Assembly: GCF_029407905.1 (NCBI RefSeq)
Contig: NC_073643.1
Location: 37,544,501-37,608,500 of the forward strand
Reading direction: 5' to 3'
DNA length: 64,000 bases
From: Bubalus kerabau
Taxonomy: Eukaryota; Chordata; Mammalia; Artiodactyla; Bovidae
Shown here: positions 32,288-44,551 of the stretch, piece by piece
How positions within the stretch are numbered: the first letter of the stretch is position 1
Layout of the letters: each line of letters starts with the position of its first letter
Made by a program: the position numbers and the translations under genes
The notes under the pieces: model-generated
Databases searched by the model: none
Seen by the model: the letters and a program-made list of their open reading frames with translations, nothing else
Told to the model about the DNA's origin: nothing

Positions 32288-32436
32288 CTCAGAGGGAAGG
32301 GATGGGGAGGGAGGTGAGAGGGGGGGCTCAGGATGGGGAACACACGTACACTCGTGGCTGATTCATGTCAGTGTATGGCAAAACCACTACAGTATTGTAA
32401 AGTAATTAGCCTCCAATTAAAAATAAATAAATAAAT
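32288..32436 (+). mobile_element. Ruminant L1 3' end with perfect target duplication
   Basis: Same L1 lineage as 31632-31793, ending in (AAAT)n. It is flanked by 'aaacgtggtc' at 32278-32287 and 32437-32446. It is an independent insertion about 500 bp from its relative. Confidence 0.95.
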
Positions 32437-32446
32437 AAACGTGGTC

Positions 32447-34689
32447 GTTGAATTCAAGCCAGCTTGCTCAGCTGCTGTTTAACCAAAGCAGCAGCCATGA
32501 AGGGTGATTTTGACTGTAAGCTGTCAAGAAAAAAATATTGAGGTGTCATAATTAAGAGAGAGATGACCTAACTGATCTGTATTTTAAGAAATGTTAATTT
32601 TCATTTTGCCAAATACAGCCCTTTGCCATTTTTCTTTGAATCATCCCTCATAGTCAAAAAAGGCATAAAATAGCTTTCAGTTGAATGAAATGTATGTGCA
32701 TGTCATTGATAGTTTCATTCTACTAAAAGAGAAACAATATTTGGGTTACTTTCTGGATTCAAAAGATCACCGTGTTCATTTTTCTGGTGTAACACATACG
32801 TGTATACTCATAGAAATACACGTGAGCTCACATTCTTATGGATCCTATTTCAGTGTTCCCTGCCCTTTTCCTTTGAAGATGAACTTTACTCCCAGAGACT
32901 GGTGGCATCCGTCTCCACAGCTTCCTTCCTCCTCTCCCCTTTGCCATCTCTGGCACATGACCTCAGAAACTTATTTCAGAGCTACAAGAGATGAGCCATC
33001 TCATCTAGTTCACCTGCTTTTTTTTTTTTTAAACAGAGGAGAGTGAGGTCGTTAAGCTTCCTCAAAGTTAACAATGATCTTCCCTTTGAAGAGTTATTGA
33101 TGCACCAGGCTTATAGGAAAGGGGAAAATTGTTTTAATGGCCTGGCCTTAGAAATATCTGCTGTCATCAGTTTTGCTTTTCATCTTTCAGTTCCTTTTCA
33201 AATTCATCACAAATCAGTAAAATCTTTTGGGGAACAAGAACAGCCCCAAGAAGGAGCTGACCTGGGCCAACATCTCCTACCAGCCGTTTTGGATTTTGCC
33301 AAGGTTATTTTTGCTCTTGGCAGTCTAATTCCTCCCTAATTGCAGGGCCATATGGTGCCTTGTCCCCCATGTGGAGAACTGGCACTTCCCCTTCAGTCTC
33401 TGTCCTTCCTGCTGCACAGATTACCTGCCATGGTGAAGGGGTTGAACAGACTCATCCTGCAGAGATTTTGCAGCTTCTACACCTTAAGAACCAGAGCTGA
33501 ATGCTTGTCTTGATGCTCTAGATTGGAGACCAGAGTTGACAAAAGTTGTACAACAGATAGTAAAATGAGATTGAGTTTCAGAGGCAATCAGGCCTGGATT
33601 CCAATTCTGGCTCACTCTTGCTGTCATCATCGTCATACTCACTTATGTCATAGTGCTCGTTTATGCCAGGACCTGTCGTCTCATTTCCTGATCTCATTTA
33701 TTTGTCACCTCAGCCCTTGTGGAACTGAGGCTTGGAGTAGTTACTGAGGCACTTGTCCACATCACATAGCTCAGGCCAATTTCAGACTCTGGTCTTTCTT
33801 TTTCCTAACCCCACACTCCTAAGCAATAGTCCTTTTTAACTCTAAAATAGTATCTAGTTTTGTGCTTTATACTGCATTCTTTGTCATGATGTAATCTGGA
33901 AGTGGAACCATTAGTGGTCATTTTTTGAAAAACTATCCCAAGGTAACATTTACATAAGTGATAAAAGCTTTCACAAGCAATCTTAGATAGTAGTGGAAAA
34001 TCTGAGACTGGATGGAGGTAGTAAGTGAGATGATTTTATAAGACTTTGTAGACTGAATTTTCAAGGCTTCTTCCTTGCATTGAATTAAATCAAGAAACCG
34101 TCTTAACCATGAGGATAATTCCTTACTCACATGCACAGAAAATGTTTTGAGATGGGTGGTCTGTTTGGAATTGCCTCTTTTGAGAATATTTGGTCTCTTT
34201 AAAAGCACTTCGTAAAATCCTATTTGTTACTATTCTCAGGGGGGTAATCAAAGTCTTTGAATTCTGGAGAGTGATTTTGAAGAGAGGACGGAGCAATGAC
34301 AGAGCTTTTCAATAATTGAGTGTTTTGTGACATTTTTAAAGCTATCTTTTGGAAGATATCCATGTTTTGTTGATAGTCAGAACACTACACAAGTGATTCC
34401 AATGTTCTCCAAAATTAGATCCAAAAATGAAAATAATGGGTAATGTCTAAGCTCCTCTCTAAGTATACACTGAACAAAAGTTACCATCAACTTGCCATTT
34501 ACTTCTTGAATATTTAATGGTGCTCTAAGAAATGAGGAAAACAGTATTGTCAGACCATGAAGTCACTGGGGACAGTGACTGTGTCAGCTGTCTTTGTTTC
34601 TCCAGTGTTTCCACCCTGTGGGTGCTCAGTTACTGTTTATTTTGCATTAAATCTACTAATACTGAGATTAGTTATTAACTAGAACCTGC
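32447..34689. other. Unique non-coding DNA
   Basis: About 2.2 kb with no convincing exon. There is a faint MIR-like stretch at 33575-33780 ('ggcctggattccaattctgg', 'gcatcacatagctcagg'-like) and a T-run at 33019-33030. The frames 32681-33046 and 33043-33339 have no domain. Confidence 0.45.
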
Positions 34690-34825
34690 CCTTTTAATCC
34701 TTCTAATAACTCTGTGCTGTGGGTGCTATTTATTCTTATTTTACAGATGACAATACTGAAGTAAGGGAAGGTCAGGTCATTTGTCCAAGGTCATTTGGCT
34801 GGAAACTGGAGGAGCCAGGACGATG
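34690..34825 (+). mobile_element. MIR SINE remnant
   Basis: 'taatccttctaataactctg', 'tcttattttacagatgacaa' and 'gtccaaggtcatttggctgg' match sense MIR. Confidence 0.85.
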
Positions 34826-35261
34826 CCTGATTGCTTCCCTTCCATTAGGTGCACCGTGGTTCTTTTACTGAGATGGCTAGGGAATTTAGAGGTAGAGAGC
34901 AAACCTATACTAGTTCAGTTTGGGCCAGGTTAGTTTTAGTAATCATTAATGACTTAAAAATCATTAATGACTTTTACTCTGAAAATAGTGTGACTCACAT
35001 AAAGTTGCAATTAGAGTACAGAGAGTTTCTGTGTTTCCTTCCCCCAGCTTCTACCAATAATAATTTCTTAGGCATGCACTATATTAATTCTGAGATGCTT
35101 CAGTGATCTGAGTGAAGATTTCACATAGACTTTTCAATAATAGACAAATCTGCAGCTCACACTGCAGCTATAAATTTAAAATCCATCAATATGTATATGT
35201 AGAACCATGGGTCTGGATTGAAACAGTTAGAGTTAATGTTCCCAGAGATTTTGGTGTGTCC
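34826..35261. other. Unique non-coding DNA
   Basis: It contains a 17-bp tandem duplication, 'aatcattaatgactt' twice at about 34940-34975. Confidence 0.5.
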
Positions 35262-35274
35262 TGGGAGACTTTAG

Positions 35275-35495
35275 GCTTCCCAGGTGGCTCTGGGGTGAAG
35301 AATCTGCCTGTTAGTGCAGAAGACTCAGGAAACGTGAGTTTGATCCCTGAGTCAGGGAAGATCCCCTGGAGGAAGAAATGACAACCCACTCCAGTATTCT
35401 TGCCTGGATAATCCCGTGGACACAGGAGCCTGATGGGCTACAGCCCATGGGGTTGCAAAGAGTTGGGCATGATAGAGCGACTGAGCACACCCATG
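35275..35495 (+). mobile_element. Bov-tA SINE with perfect 13-bp target duplication
   Basis: Full sense copy flanked by 'tgggagactttag' at 35262-35274 and 35496-35508. The tRNA-like head has a 7-bp insertion ('ctcagga'). Confidence 0.97.
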
Positions 35496-35574
35496 TGGGA
35501 GACTTTAGTGTAAGAGGAGAGTTTTGGCATAGACTTGGAATCTACTTAATTAATGGTTAGAGGTACACTTCATG

Positions 35575-35750
35575 TGAATTATGTCATTCACTTCTCTTAG
35601 CAACTCAAAGACATGTGAATTATTTTCCTTGTTTCTTGGACAGGCAAATGGAAGCTTACAGGAACTGTAGATAGTAACATGGCCGGTAGAGATTCCAGCA
35701 GTGATCTGTCTCCAAACCTATATTTTTAATTGCTATGCCATACCATTTGG
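35575..35750 (+). mobile_element. MIR SINE remnant
   Basis: 'gtcattcacttctcttagca', 'cttggacaggcaaatggaag' and 'ctgtctccaaacctatattt' fit sense MIR, moderately degraded. Confidence 0.6.
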
Positions 35751-35976
35751 AGGAGTTTTGTGATAGACGAGAGAAATCAAGGTCAGCTTTAGCACTTGCC
35801 TAATTAAATAAAATGGGTGAATGGTAACAGGTATTCTGAAACTGAAAATCAGAGTAGTACTCTGAGCACTGAAGGCTGCTCTTTATTTTAACCTTGAATA
35901 TTGATTATGGGGTCAATTTTCCTTCAGGTGCTCACTTTATCTTTGCTCTACACAAGGTACTGCTTCATTCATTCAG

Positions 35977-36397
35977 TTCGGTTGCTCAGTCATGTCTGAC
36001 TCTTTGTGACCCCATGGACTGCAGCATGCCAGGCCTCCCTGTCCATCACCAACTCCAGGAGTTTATTCAAATTCACGTCCATTGAGTTGGTGATGCCATC
36101 CAACCATCTCATCCTCTGTCGTCCCCTTCTCCTCCTGCCTTCAGTCTTTCCCAGCATCAGGATCTTATCAAATGAGTTAGTTCTTTGCATCTGGTGGCCA
36201 AAGTATTGGAGTTTCAGCTTCAGCATCAGTCTTTCCAGTGAATATTCAGGACTGATTTCCTTTAGCATCGACTGGTTGGATCTGCTTGCAATCCAAGGGA
36301 CTCTCAAGAGTCTTCTTCAACACCGTAGTTCAAAAACATCAATTCTTCGGCACTCAGCTTTCTTTATAGTTCACCTCTCACATTCATACATAGCATC
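35977..36397 (-). mobile_element. BovB LINE 3' end, antisense, with target duplication
   Basis: About 420 bp of antisense BovB, from the terminus to 'ctcacattcatacat'. It is flanked by perfect 'cattcattcag' at 35966-35976 and 36398-36408. The insertion landed at the start of an antisense L2. Confidence 0.95.
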
Positions 36398-36895
36398 CAT
36401 TCATTCAGCAGACATTAATGGAACAGCTAGTACATGCTAGGAACTCGGCTAGATATAAGGGTAATACATAAGCAGGGGGTATGGAAAGGACATAAAATTG
36501 TTTCAGGAGATTGCAATTTGAAAGTGAGAGTTGGTCAAAATCAGCTAATGATGGACCTGCTGCTGCTGCTGCTGCTAAGTCGCTTCAGTCGTGTCCGACT
36601 CTGTGCGACCCCATAGACGGCAGCCCCCTAGGCTTCCCCGTCCCTGGGATTCTCCAGGCAAGAACACTGGAGTGGGTTGCCATTTCCTTCTCCAACGCAT
36701 GAAAGTAAAGAGTGAAAGTAAAGTGGCTCAGTCGTGTCCAACTTTAGCGACCCCATGGACTGCAGCCTACCAGGCTCCCCTGTCCATGGATTTTCCAGGC
36801 AAGAGTACTGGAGTGGAGTGCCATTGCCTTCTCCGCAATGATGGAGCAGGGAATAGGAAAGGTCTTAACTGAACAAGTATAACAAAGGATTATTA
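36398..36895 (-). mobile_element. L2 LINE, antisense, interrupted by Bov-A2
   Basis: 'cattcattcagcagacatta', 'catgctaggaactcggctag' and 'agataaaattg'-type L2 antisense text runs to 36546 and resumes after the SINE at 36846 ('gcagggaataggaaagg'). Confidence 0.6.
36556..36836 (-). mobile_element. Bov-A2 SINE, antisense, with target duplication
   Basis: Complete antisense dimer with (CTG)n at the left. It is flanked by 'aatgatgga' at 36547-36555 and 36837-36845. Confidence 0.97.
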
Positions 36896-36902
36896 CAGAA
36901 GG

Positions 36903-37045
36903 TGTGTGCTATATGTATGTACATATTTAGTGTAACTACATATTAATTATATCTACGTATATGTAACAGATGTGTATATTTATATATATTATTTTATGTA
37001 TGTGTGTGTGTATTTCATATATATGATATATTTAACATATTTAAA
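36903..37045. repeat. TA/TG-rich simple sequence
   Basis: Imperfect (TATG)/(TA)/(TG) runs over about 140 bp. Confidence 0.8.
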
Positions 37046-37049
37046 ACCC

Positions 37050-37765
37050 ATTCTACTCCTAGGTATATACTCAATATAGTTGCAAACAGATGCTCAAACA
37101 AATACTTGTTCAGAAATGTTCATAGCAGCTTGCTATTCACAATGGCTAAAAGGTAGAAACAACCCAGACATCCCTCAACTGTAGATAAAGAAAATGTGGG
37201 GTGTGCACACAACAGAATATTATTCAGAAATGAAGTGCTGATATATGCTACAATATAAGTGAACCATGAAAACTTTATGCTCAGTGCAGGAAGTCAGGCA
37301 GAAAAGGCCTCATTTTGTACAGTTTCATTTATATGCGAAGAACCAACTCACTGTAAAAGACCCTGATGCTGGGAAAGATTAAAGGCAGGAGGAGAAGGGC
37401 ACAAAGGAGGATAAAATGGTTGGATGGCATCACTGACTCAGTGGACGTGAGTTTGAGCAAACTTGGGGAAATAGTGAAGGAATAAAGAGTCTGACTTGGC
37501 ATATCAACTGAACAACAATAAATTTATATGAAATGTCCGTAACAGGCAAGCCCATAGCAGTTACTGGGAGGTGGAGTAGAGGGGAATAGGAGTAAATGCT
37601 TAATGGGTATGGAATTTCCATCTGGGGTAACAAATGTTTTGGAATCAGATTACGATGATGGTTGCACAGCATTGTGAATGTACTAAACGCACTGAATTTA
37701 TACAGTGTAAAATGATTTGAATGGTGAATTGTATATTTTTTCTATTTTACCTCTACAAAAATAAG
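37050..37765 (+). mobile_element. L1M-type 3' end, split by BovB
   Basis: 'ttctactcctaggtatatac', 'ttcatagcagcttgctattc', 'caacccagacatccctcaac', 'agaatattattcagaaatga' are classic L1 text. After the BovB insert it resumes at 37531 ('aaatgtccgtaacaggcaag', 'gatggttgcacagcattgtg'). Confidence 0.9.
37336..37521 (+). mobile_element. BovB LINE 3' end inside L1
   Basis: About 186 bp of BovB ('gcgaagaaccaactcactgt' to 'atcaactgaacaacaata'). It is flanked by 'atttatatg' at 37327-37335 and 37522-37530, so the L1 is older than this BovB. Confidence 0.95.
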
Positions 37766-37964
37766 TATTCAAAACCTTCCACTTTTAAAATGGAACAGAA
37801 CTTCCAGGATTTCTTTTTTTATTTTTAGAGCAGAAAACATTCTCATTAGACATTAATTAATGGCAATATTTTGAATAGCTGCAAGCACTGTATTGGCACA
37901 GTGGTGAATTTTTACCTTGGAAAGAAGGAAAAGAAAGGTGTGTTGACATTTGCTGTGTGTATGC

Positions 37965-38125
37965 TCTCTTTTTAGACCCTGTGCAAAATGTTTAACTAGG
38001 TTATCAAGTTTAAATAGCTCTGTGTTGAGGGGTGGAGTGGGTGTATTTTCTCCGTGTTACAGATTCAGAAGTAGAGGTGGAGGTGTTCTGTAACTTGCCC
38101 AGCGTTGTGCAGAGAGGTATAGTCT
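37965..38125 (+). mobile_element. MIR SINE remnant
   Basis: 'aaaatgtttaactaggttat', 'ctccgtgttacagattcaga' and 'ctgtaacttgcccagcgttg' fit sense MIR. Confidence 0.6.
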
Positions 38126-39730
38126 CTGTGAGTGCTGGGGTCTTTGGATGTTCTGCTACATGGGGCCAGGTACCCCCTTCTCTCGTTCATCCCTGGTGAT
38201 CTCCGGCCCTGACTCCTGGCCCACCATGGCAAACGTATTCAGTCTGGTCAGTGAATGGACATAGGTCTTTAGCTACGTAAAGCAGCTCCATTTTTGATGA
38301 CAAGTGGACCACTTTTGGGGGAGGTGGGGAATCATTCCTGAGAAAACAGATGAATTTTGAACCATTAGATGAATCTCTACTGATTGACATGGAATAAAAG
38401 TGAAGCACAAACATGGTATTTCTGATTGGTTTTAAAAGTCTTGAGTTTGAAGTCATGCTTTTCAAGGTGTTTGAATTCTTCCTGATGTAAATGATAGAAG
38501 TGGAACAAGAAGGACTTAATAAGTAATTTAGAATTACTTTATTGTCCTCTTAAAGTCTTGATATTCTTTTCAGTCAACCAAAAAAGGCAGTCTATAAAAT
38601 TAACTTTAGGTAAAGCTCAGTATTCTATACTTCTGGTGAACTTGCCAGTTGGTACTTATAATCTCTTTGAAATGTAATTGACTTTGAAAACAGTATTGCA
38701 AATATGTATCTGTGAGATGATGCTGAGGGTCTTCATGGTAGCATCCCCAGCAGCCGTGTAAGTGCTAGTCCTGCAACTTGGCCTCCTTGGACGTAGACTG
38801 CTGGAGTGACCAAGGGATGCTTGCTTTTACTCTGCAGGTTTAGCCTAAAAGCAATGATTCAGAACGGCTATTTGAGAAATCAAGAAAATACCAGAGAAAG
38901 AGAAAATGTATGACTGTTAGCCTTCCTGAAATTTAATGGCCCTTGTCAATGGGTTAAGCCTGCATTCTTGCTTTTATGCATGGTTTCAAGCCTGGAAATA
39001 AGGACTGAATATTCTTTTTTCCTTTCTCACTCCTACCTTCTGATAGCCTTTACAATTTATAGGAAAACCTAAGGCTGAACACCTGTGAGTTTGATGGCCA
39101 TTTAATTTTTTAACCTTTAGAGGACTGTGGAATTACTTAATCACCCAGTTACCCATATTGTTAATTGAGGGAGCATTCCCATCACAGGATTGAAGAAGAC
39201 AGGTCTGTGAAAGGTAGCCTGGAGATTCCCCCTCTTGGCTGTTGCACTTATTTAAAGCACTGTAGAGGAGGGTTAAATGCAGGGTCCCATGTGCTGGAAG
39301 GCGGTTAGTTAGGCCTTCGGTTGGTAAACTATTGTGGGCATATGCAGTGGGTTATTAGAGTAATTGAACTGTGCTTCCATAAAGAGGAGAGTTTCATTAT
39401 CAGATTTTTTTTTAATACTGTCATAATAGCAGCTGTGTCACATATGACCTAATTTGCATGCAGATAAGAATTCTAGACAGCTTGGTAGCATAATGACTAC
39501 ATAACATACGTTGCTAGTAAGAACTGGGGCTTTTACCAGAGGTATGCTCCTGGGACGCATCTCCCTGACTTTGTTAAGTTTCAAATGATAGACAAGTAGG
39601 AAGTGGCCATTTCAGTGATGCCCTACTTGTTTTACAGCATCCTAATTTGAGCAGCCTTTTTGGTGTAATATGGTAGTGGTGTCAACAACACCTTCACAGT
39701 GAACCAAATCTCAGGAGGGCAGGGAAAATA
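38126..39730. other. Repeat-poor unique DNA
   Basis: 1.6 kb with no recognised repeat or exon. Possibly it contains conserved non-coding sequence; this cannot be tested here. Confidence 0.5.
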
Positions 39731-39839
39731 AGAGTGGGTTGCCATTTCCTACTCCATGGGATCTTCTGACCCAGGGATCAAACCTGCATCTCCTGAATTA
39801 GCAGGCAGATTCTTGACCACTGCGCCACCAGGAAAGCCC
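39731..39839 (-). mobile_element. Bov-tA SINE, antisense, head half only
   Basis: 'agagtgggttgccatttcct' to 'caccaggaaagccc': the tRNA-like head and start of the body. The 3' half is missing. Confidence 0.9.
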
Positions 39840-40104
39840 GAAAGGCACAATAGATTTTACTAACTAGAAAGTCTGATGAATTGGGGCAATGTAAATTATG
39901 ATGAAAATAGAGACTATAAGATTAATTCTTTGAAAATCTAACAATAAGTAACAGAAGGTTCTTTGTTGTCTTTGCAAAGATTGGGAAGCCTTTTTTTCTG
40001 TGCACATTGTGTAAAAACTTTCATCTCCCTGTGGCTGTGATTCAGTGAAGTCACTGAGGTCCCCAGGGGAGTGAGCACCTGTTTGCATGCAAGCAAGAGA
40101 CTGT

Positions 40105-40165
40105 TTGCATCCCTTACACTGGCCATGGTGATTATAGTATGTGCTCAATAAATAATTATAGAATG
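40105..40165 (+). mobile_element. L2 LINE 3' tip (short)
   Basis: 'tagtatgtgctcaataaata' plus 'agaatgaag' resembles the L2 terminus. Confidence 0.5.
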
Positions 40166-40205
40166 AAGAATTAGATTTTTTTATTATCATCAAAAAGTCT
40201 ACATG

Positions 40206-40393
40206 TGGGACTTCGCTGATGGTCCAGTGGTTAAGACCTTGCCATCCAATACAGGAGATACAGGTTTTATCCCTGGTCCTGGAGCTAAGTTCCTACATGC
40301 CTCATAGCCAAAAACAAAAAGCAAATCTTAAAAACAATATTGTAACAAATTCAATAAAGACTTTAAAGATGGTCCTCATCAAAAAGAAAAAAA
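40206..40393 (+). mobile_element. CHR-type SINE with A-rich tail
   Basis: 'tgggacttcgctgatggtcc', 'agtggttaagaccttgccat', 'ttttatccctggtcctggag' (B box region), 'cctcatagccaaaaacaaaa' and a long A-rich tail. 'aaaagtctaca' before (about 40193-40203) and after (about 40389-40399) is the likely target duplication. Confidence 0.85.
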
Positions 40394-40395
40394 GT

Positions 40396-40850
40396 CTACA
40401 CATAGTGATTGTTGGAGAAGATATGAAGAAGAGGTTACCTTTGTACACTGTTAGTGGGAAATTAAATTGGTGCAACTGCTATGGAAAACAGAATGAAGCT
40501 TCCTTAAAAAATTCAACATAGAACCACCATATGATACAGCAATTCCACTCCTGGGTGTATATCTGGAAAAAAAAGAAAACACCAATTCACAGAGATACAT
40601 GTATCCCAGTATTCAGAGCAGGATTATTTATAGTATGATATCACTTATATGTGGACTCTAAAAAATAAAACAAATGTATACACAAAAGAGAAACAGACTC
40701 ATGGGTATAGAATACAAACTTGTGGTTACCAAAGGGAAGAAGGGAAGAGGACAGGGACACGTTAGGGGTATGGGAGTAGCAGATACCAACTACCATATAT
40801 CGTAGTAGGTTCACAGTATTGTTAATCAACTATAGTTCAATTTTTAAAAG
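40396..40850 (+). mobile_element. L1 3' end (cetartiodactyl type)
   Basis: 'ttggagaagatatgaagaag', 'tacactgttagtgggaaatt', 'attccactcctgggtgtata', 'tatcacttatatgtggactc', 'cttgtggttaccaaagggaa' and 'caactatagttcaattttta' are in the expected L1 order. Confidence 0.9.
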
Positions 40851-43800
40851 ATACCATTTTATTTTACCTTTCTCAAGCTACTCTATTGGACTCGAAGACT
40901 CAATATCCTTAAACTTAGTGTTTACATTTCTGATTACCACTGGTTCTTTAGTGAAAATCTTTGGGTATCATGAATTTATCTTAAATACTTGATTGTTAAA
41001 AGCATTCCAAACATTAGTTATTTCTCTGCAGATTGCCTCAGTATAGCAGATGATAGCTGATAATATGCTTGGTTATAAAGACTCTAAGGAGAAGAAAGGA
41101 AACAGAACGACTAAGTGTTGATGGGATTTGTGGGACTCAGTTGAAGCTGTTGATTTGAGGAAGGTGTTCTGTTCAGTGCTTGCTGGAATTTTCCCAGGAA
41201 GCTTATCTAGAAATGAGGCAGCCCTGACATCAGGACAGAGGGATGGCTGCATCTGGGGAACATGCTGATTGATCATTGTGAGCTGAAAGGGGGGACCACA
41301 GACTCGTTCTAGGGAGATGAGAATGTTTACAATTTGAGTCTAGAAATGCAGCTAAGTAGGTATTAAAATTCTGGCTGAGGTAAGTGGAGCAGAAGGGAGT
41401 GGAGAATCTAGCGAACTACACAAATGAACCTCTGTTTTAAAGTAATTGTTTCTGGAAGACATATGTGAGGCTGCACCTCCAAGCTCTGTGGTCTTGAGTG
41501 CTTGATCTGAGGGGCACAGTTTGCCAATTATTAATGGGCTGGCCTGGGAGCTCTGCCAGTTTTCCTATTACATTTTTCTGGATCACAGCCAGAACCTTGT
41601 GCATGAGCTCCGACCTCCAGAGAGAGCCCCATGGAGCTGAGAGAGCTGGAATGTGAGTGGCCGCAAGGAGTTCTGCCTGGCCTGACCGACCAGAGATCCC
41701 CTGGTGTCATCCGTTGTGTGGCTCATCCTGGTTCTGTGCTGAGGACTGCACACTTGCTTGCTTGCTGCTCGCTTGTCTGCACACTCTCCCAGCAGGCCAG
41801 AGGAGCAGGCTGTGTTCACACCCTGTAGGGTGTGCTGCGTTTGCTTAGTTTTTCTTTGTTCCCTGTGTTGCCCAACCCTACTCCATTCTAGCATGATCAG
41901 TCTGGAACTGAGTGATGCCCGGAAACACCTGAGCAGTTGCTCTAGAAATTGGTCAAAAAACAACTAAATGCCTCTCTCTTTTCTGTAAGCAAGAGGAGAA
42001 TGAGAGAAGACCTAGGGGCTCACATTCATTAAATCCTGTGAAAGGCCAAGCCTTGTATATACAAGAGTTCTACCAGTTATCTCTGAATTTTCAGAATAGA
42101 GCAGTGAGCTGTGATGAGAAATGAGCACTATTGCTTTATTGGGGTCCTTTGTCTTCTTATGGAGTCGATCAGAGACTCCATTGTTTCTAGATAGAACATG
42201 TTGGAAGTTTTCCACTGGGTAGCATCCATTTTCATTGTATACCAAGGCTCGTGGTTTGAGAGTATCAGTTACTATTTTAGTTGTCCCACATTGCTGTGGA
42301 ATTACAGAAATATCCTAAAGGCCAAAACCAACTTGCCTTGCTTCTTTCACTCCCTCTTTACTTTTCTTCCTCATTCTTTCTGTTATTCCTCTTTTCCTTC
42401 CTTCCCTCCTCTTTGTCCTCCCTTCCTTTCTTCCCACCCTTTCTCAAAATTTTACTGAGCAAAATTTTACTGGAGTAACTTGAGGGCAGTGTTTTCTGAG
42501 ATCTCTAAATTTGAGTTTCTGTTGCTGTCAGGAGCTTCATTGACTCTTCTGTAGTGAGATCTCCCAGGATGTGCACTCTGGAAATATTTATGTTTGTCCA
42601 AATGACACAAAATTAAGAAAAGGGTTTTTTTCAGCTTGGTGTCTAATTTGTGTCTTCTTCTCAGTTCTCACCACTGTTTCTCCTTCGTGCTGGCACTGAA
42701 AAGAGTCCTTTGTTAGAATGCTTAGGCAGTTGAGTTTTAACTTAGGATGAGTTCATTTTCAAGCACATAATGCAAATGAAACAGCTTTAAGGTCTAATTT
42801 TCCATTGAAATTTTCGTGTTTGGTGAAGTGCCTAACTTCATCATGGGGCAGGATGCTTGCTTTGAGATGCACAGGAAGCAGAGACCACTGGGTGAGCAGC
42901 CTTTCATTTCCTGGTTACTCAAAGACAGAAGGTCATGTAAATGGAGTAACAAGAGCACTCTCCCTTGCTTTTCTGTCTTTTGTATTTCTTTTTTCCCCCC
43001 TCCATCTCTCTCCTTTTTTCTGATGTCACTCATGAAGTTTGCTCACATCAGGTGACATTTATAATGATTGCCCTGTAATGCTCTCTTGGACCTTTATAGT
43101 GTGTAGACTAGAACATCGTCTCAGTCAGCATTCCTAGCATCTGAAGTAGAATTTTCTCCTCTTGAGATTAAATGGCAGGGATACAGTGGTTCAAAAACCA
43201 TTTGTTTAGTGATTCTTACGGGCTAGCACACCTCTGAGCAACTGCCTGTGCTTTATCGATTGATTGCGGTGTAAAAGACTCCTTAGTAGACATGACATGT
43301 ATGCCCAAACGCTACAGTTAACTAACAGCACCCAGGGCATGGACATGCTGGTTGAGGAAGCAGCCGAGTTCCCTGACTGGAGAGTGGTAAGTGGCTGTGG
43401 TGTGGCCAAGGACCGGGTACTATGAGAATCCACAGTAATGATACCCAGCCCGGTCTTTGTGTGTCAGGCTAGGTTTCCTGGAAGGATTGATGTCTGCGCT
43501 GAGAATTACACTGGAGGAACACATGGGGGTGCAGTAGGGATTGGTAGTGTAAGTGTTGTGTGAGAGGGAAACAGCAAGCTTGGGGTTTCCAAGTGTAGAC
43601 AGTTACAGTAGGTGACACATTCAGAAATGAGCCAAGACTGCTCTGCCTTTGGAGCAATTGCTTGGCTGGGGTTACAGGGCACCAGAAGCAACAAAACTGA
43701 GATCCTCAGCGCCGACGGATATGACCAGAGGAGAAAGCTCAAGCCGGTCAGGGGAAGCTTCCAGGAATTCTACAGAAACTGAGTTTTATGTTTGTAGACT

Positions 43801-44180
43801 TTGGCAAGCTTCAAACAGGTGAATGATGTAATTACATTTGAATTTGCTGTTCTTGTCTCCTGAGCCTAGAAGTATAATCTGTATAATTAATTGTTGTCAG
43901 ATTTTTATCCTAAACTTAGCTTTATGTGGTAGACGAGGAGTCATTTCTTCATACTGAGATCCTCTAAAACCATGAGTAAGCTTCGTAGGAAGTTAACGAT
44001 GGTGGTACTCAAATTTTGCCTGCTTCTGTTAGTGTTTCTCAACGTGTGTGTCAAGGAATACTAGTCCTGTGAAATGCCCACTGAAGAAAGAGTTGGGTAA
44101 ACAGAAAGAAGTCTTGCAGTAAAGAATTCTGTTGAATTGGATTAAACCTGGTGCTTTCCAAAATCATTTGACTTAGATTT
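40851..44180. other. Largest repeat-poor interval, 3.3 kb
   Basis: No clear transposon and no recognisable exon. Pyrimidine-rich stretches at 42340-42445 and 42960-43022. The frames at 41583-41967 (both strands) overlap each other and carry no domain. 43690-43860 may be a very old antisense L2. This is the longest stretch of possibly functional non-coding sequence. Confidence 0.45.
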
Positions 44181-44248
44181 CTTTTTTTTTTTTTTTAATT
44201 TTATTTTATTTTTAAACTTAACATAACTATTAGATTTGCCAAATATCA
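44181..44248 (-). mobile_element. Very short bovine L1 3' tip, antisense
   Basis: T-run, then 'aattttattttatttttaaa' and 'tattagatttgccaaatatc' are the complement of the last roughly 65 bp of the L1 lineage at 3571-3708. 'agatttcttt' (44175-44184) and 'aaatttcttt' (44248-44257) may be the target duplication. Confidence 0.85.
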
Positions 44249-44551
44249 AATTTCTTTACGGCTGAAAATCTGTTAACATTTGCAGGCTATGCTGTGGGAG
44301 AAAGCATTGTTCTTAATGGAGGATATTGAATGAAATAGTCAATATTCAATGAGGAATGAAACTGCTTTTTCCTTTCTCTGTGATATGTTCTCCTGATTGC
44401 CACCTCTCTATAGCAGTTAAGGGAATCAGGAACCCATTGCTAACTTAAGCTAGTGTAGATGTAAAGAAGAACATTGGAAATTGTAGAGAAACACATCCCC
44501 AGTAAATTGAATCCTGTTAAACTGAAGCATAAGGTTAATAGCCATTGCAAG
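44249..44551. other. Unique non-coding DNA
   Basis: Nothing recognised. Confidence 0.4.

Noticed and set aside
41583..41967. Overlapping frames of 126, 65, 63 and 69 codons
   Set aside because: Mutually overlapping on both strands, no domain, no convincing acceptor/donor pair.
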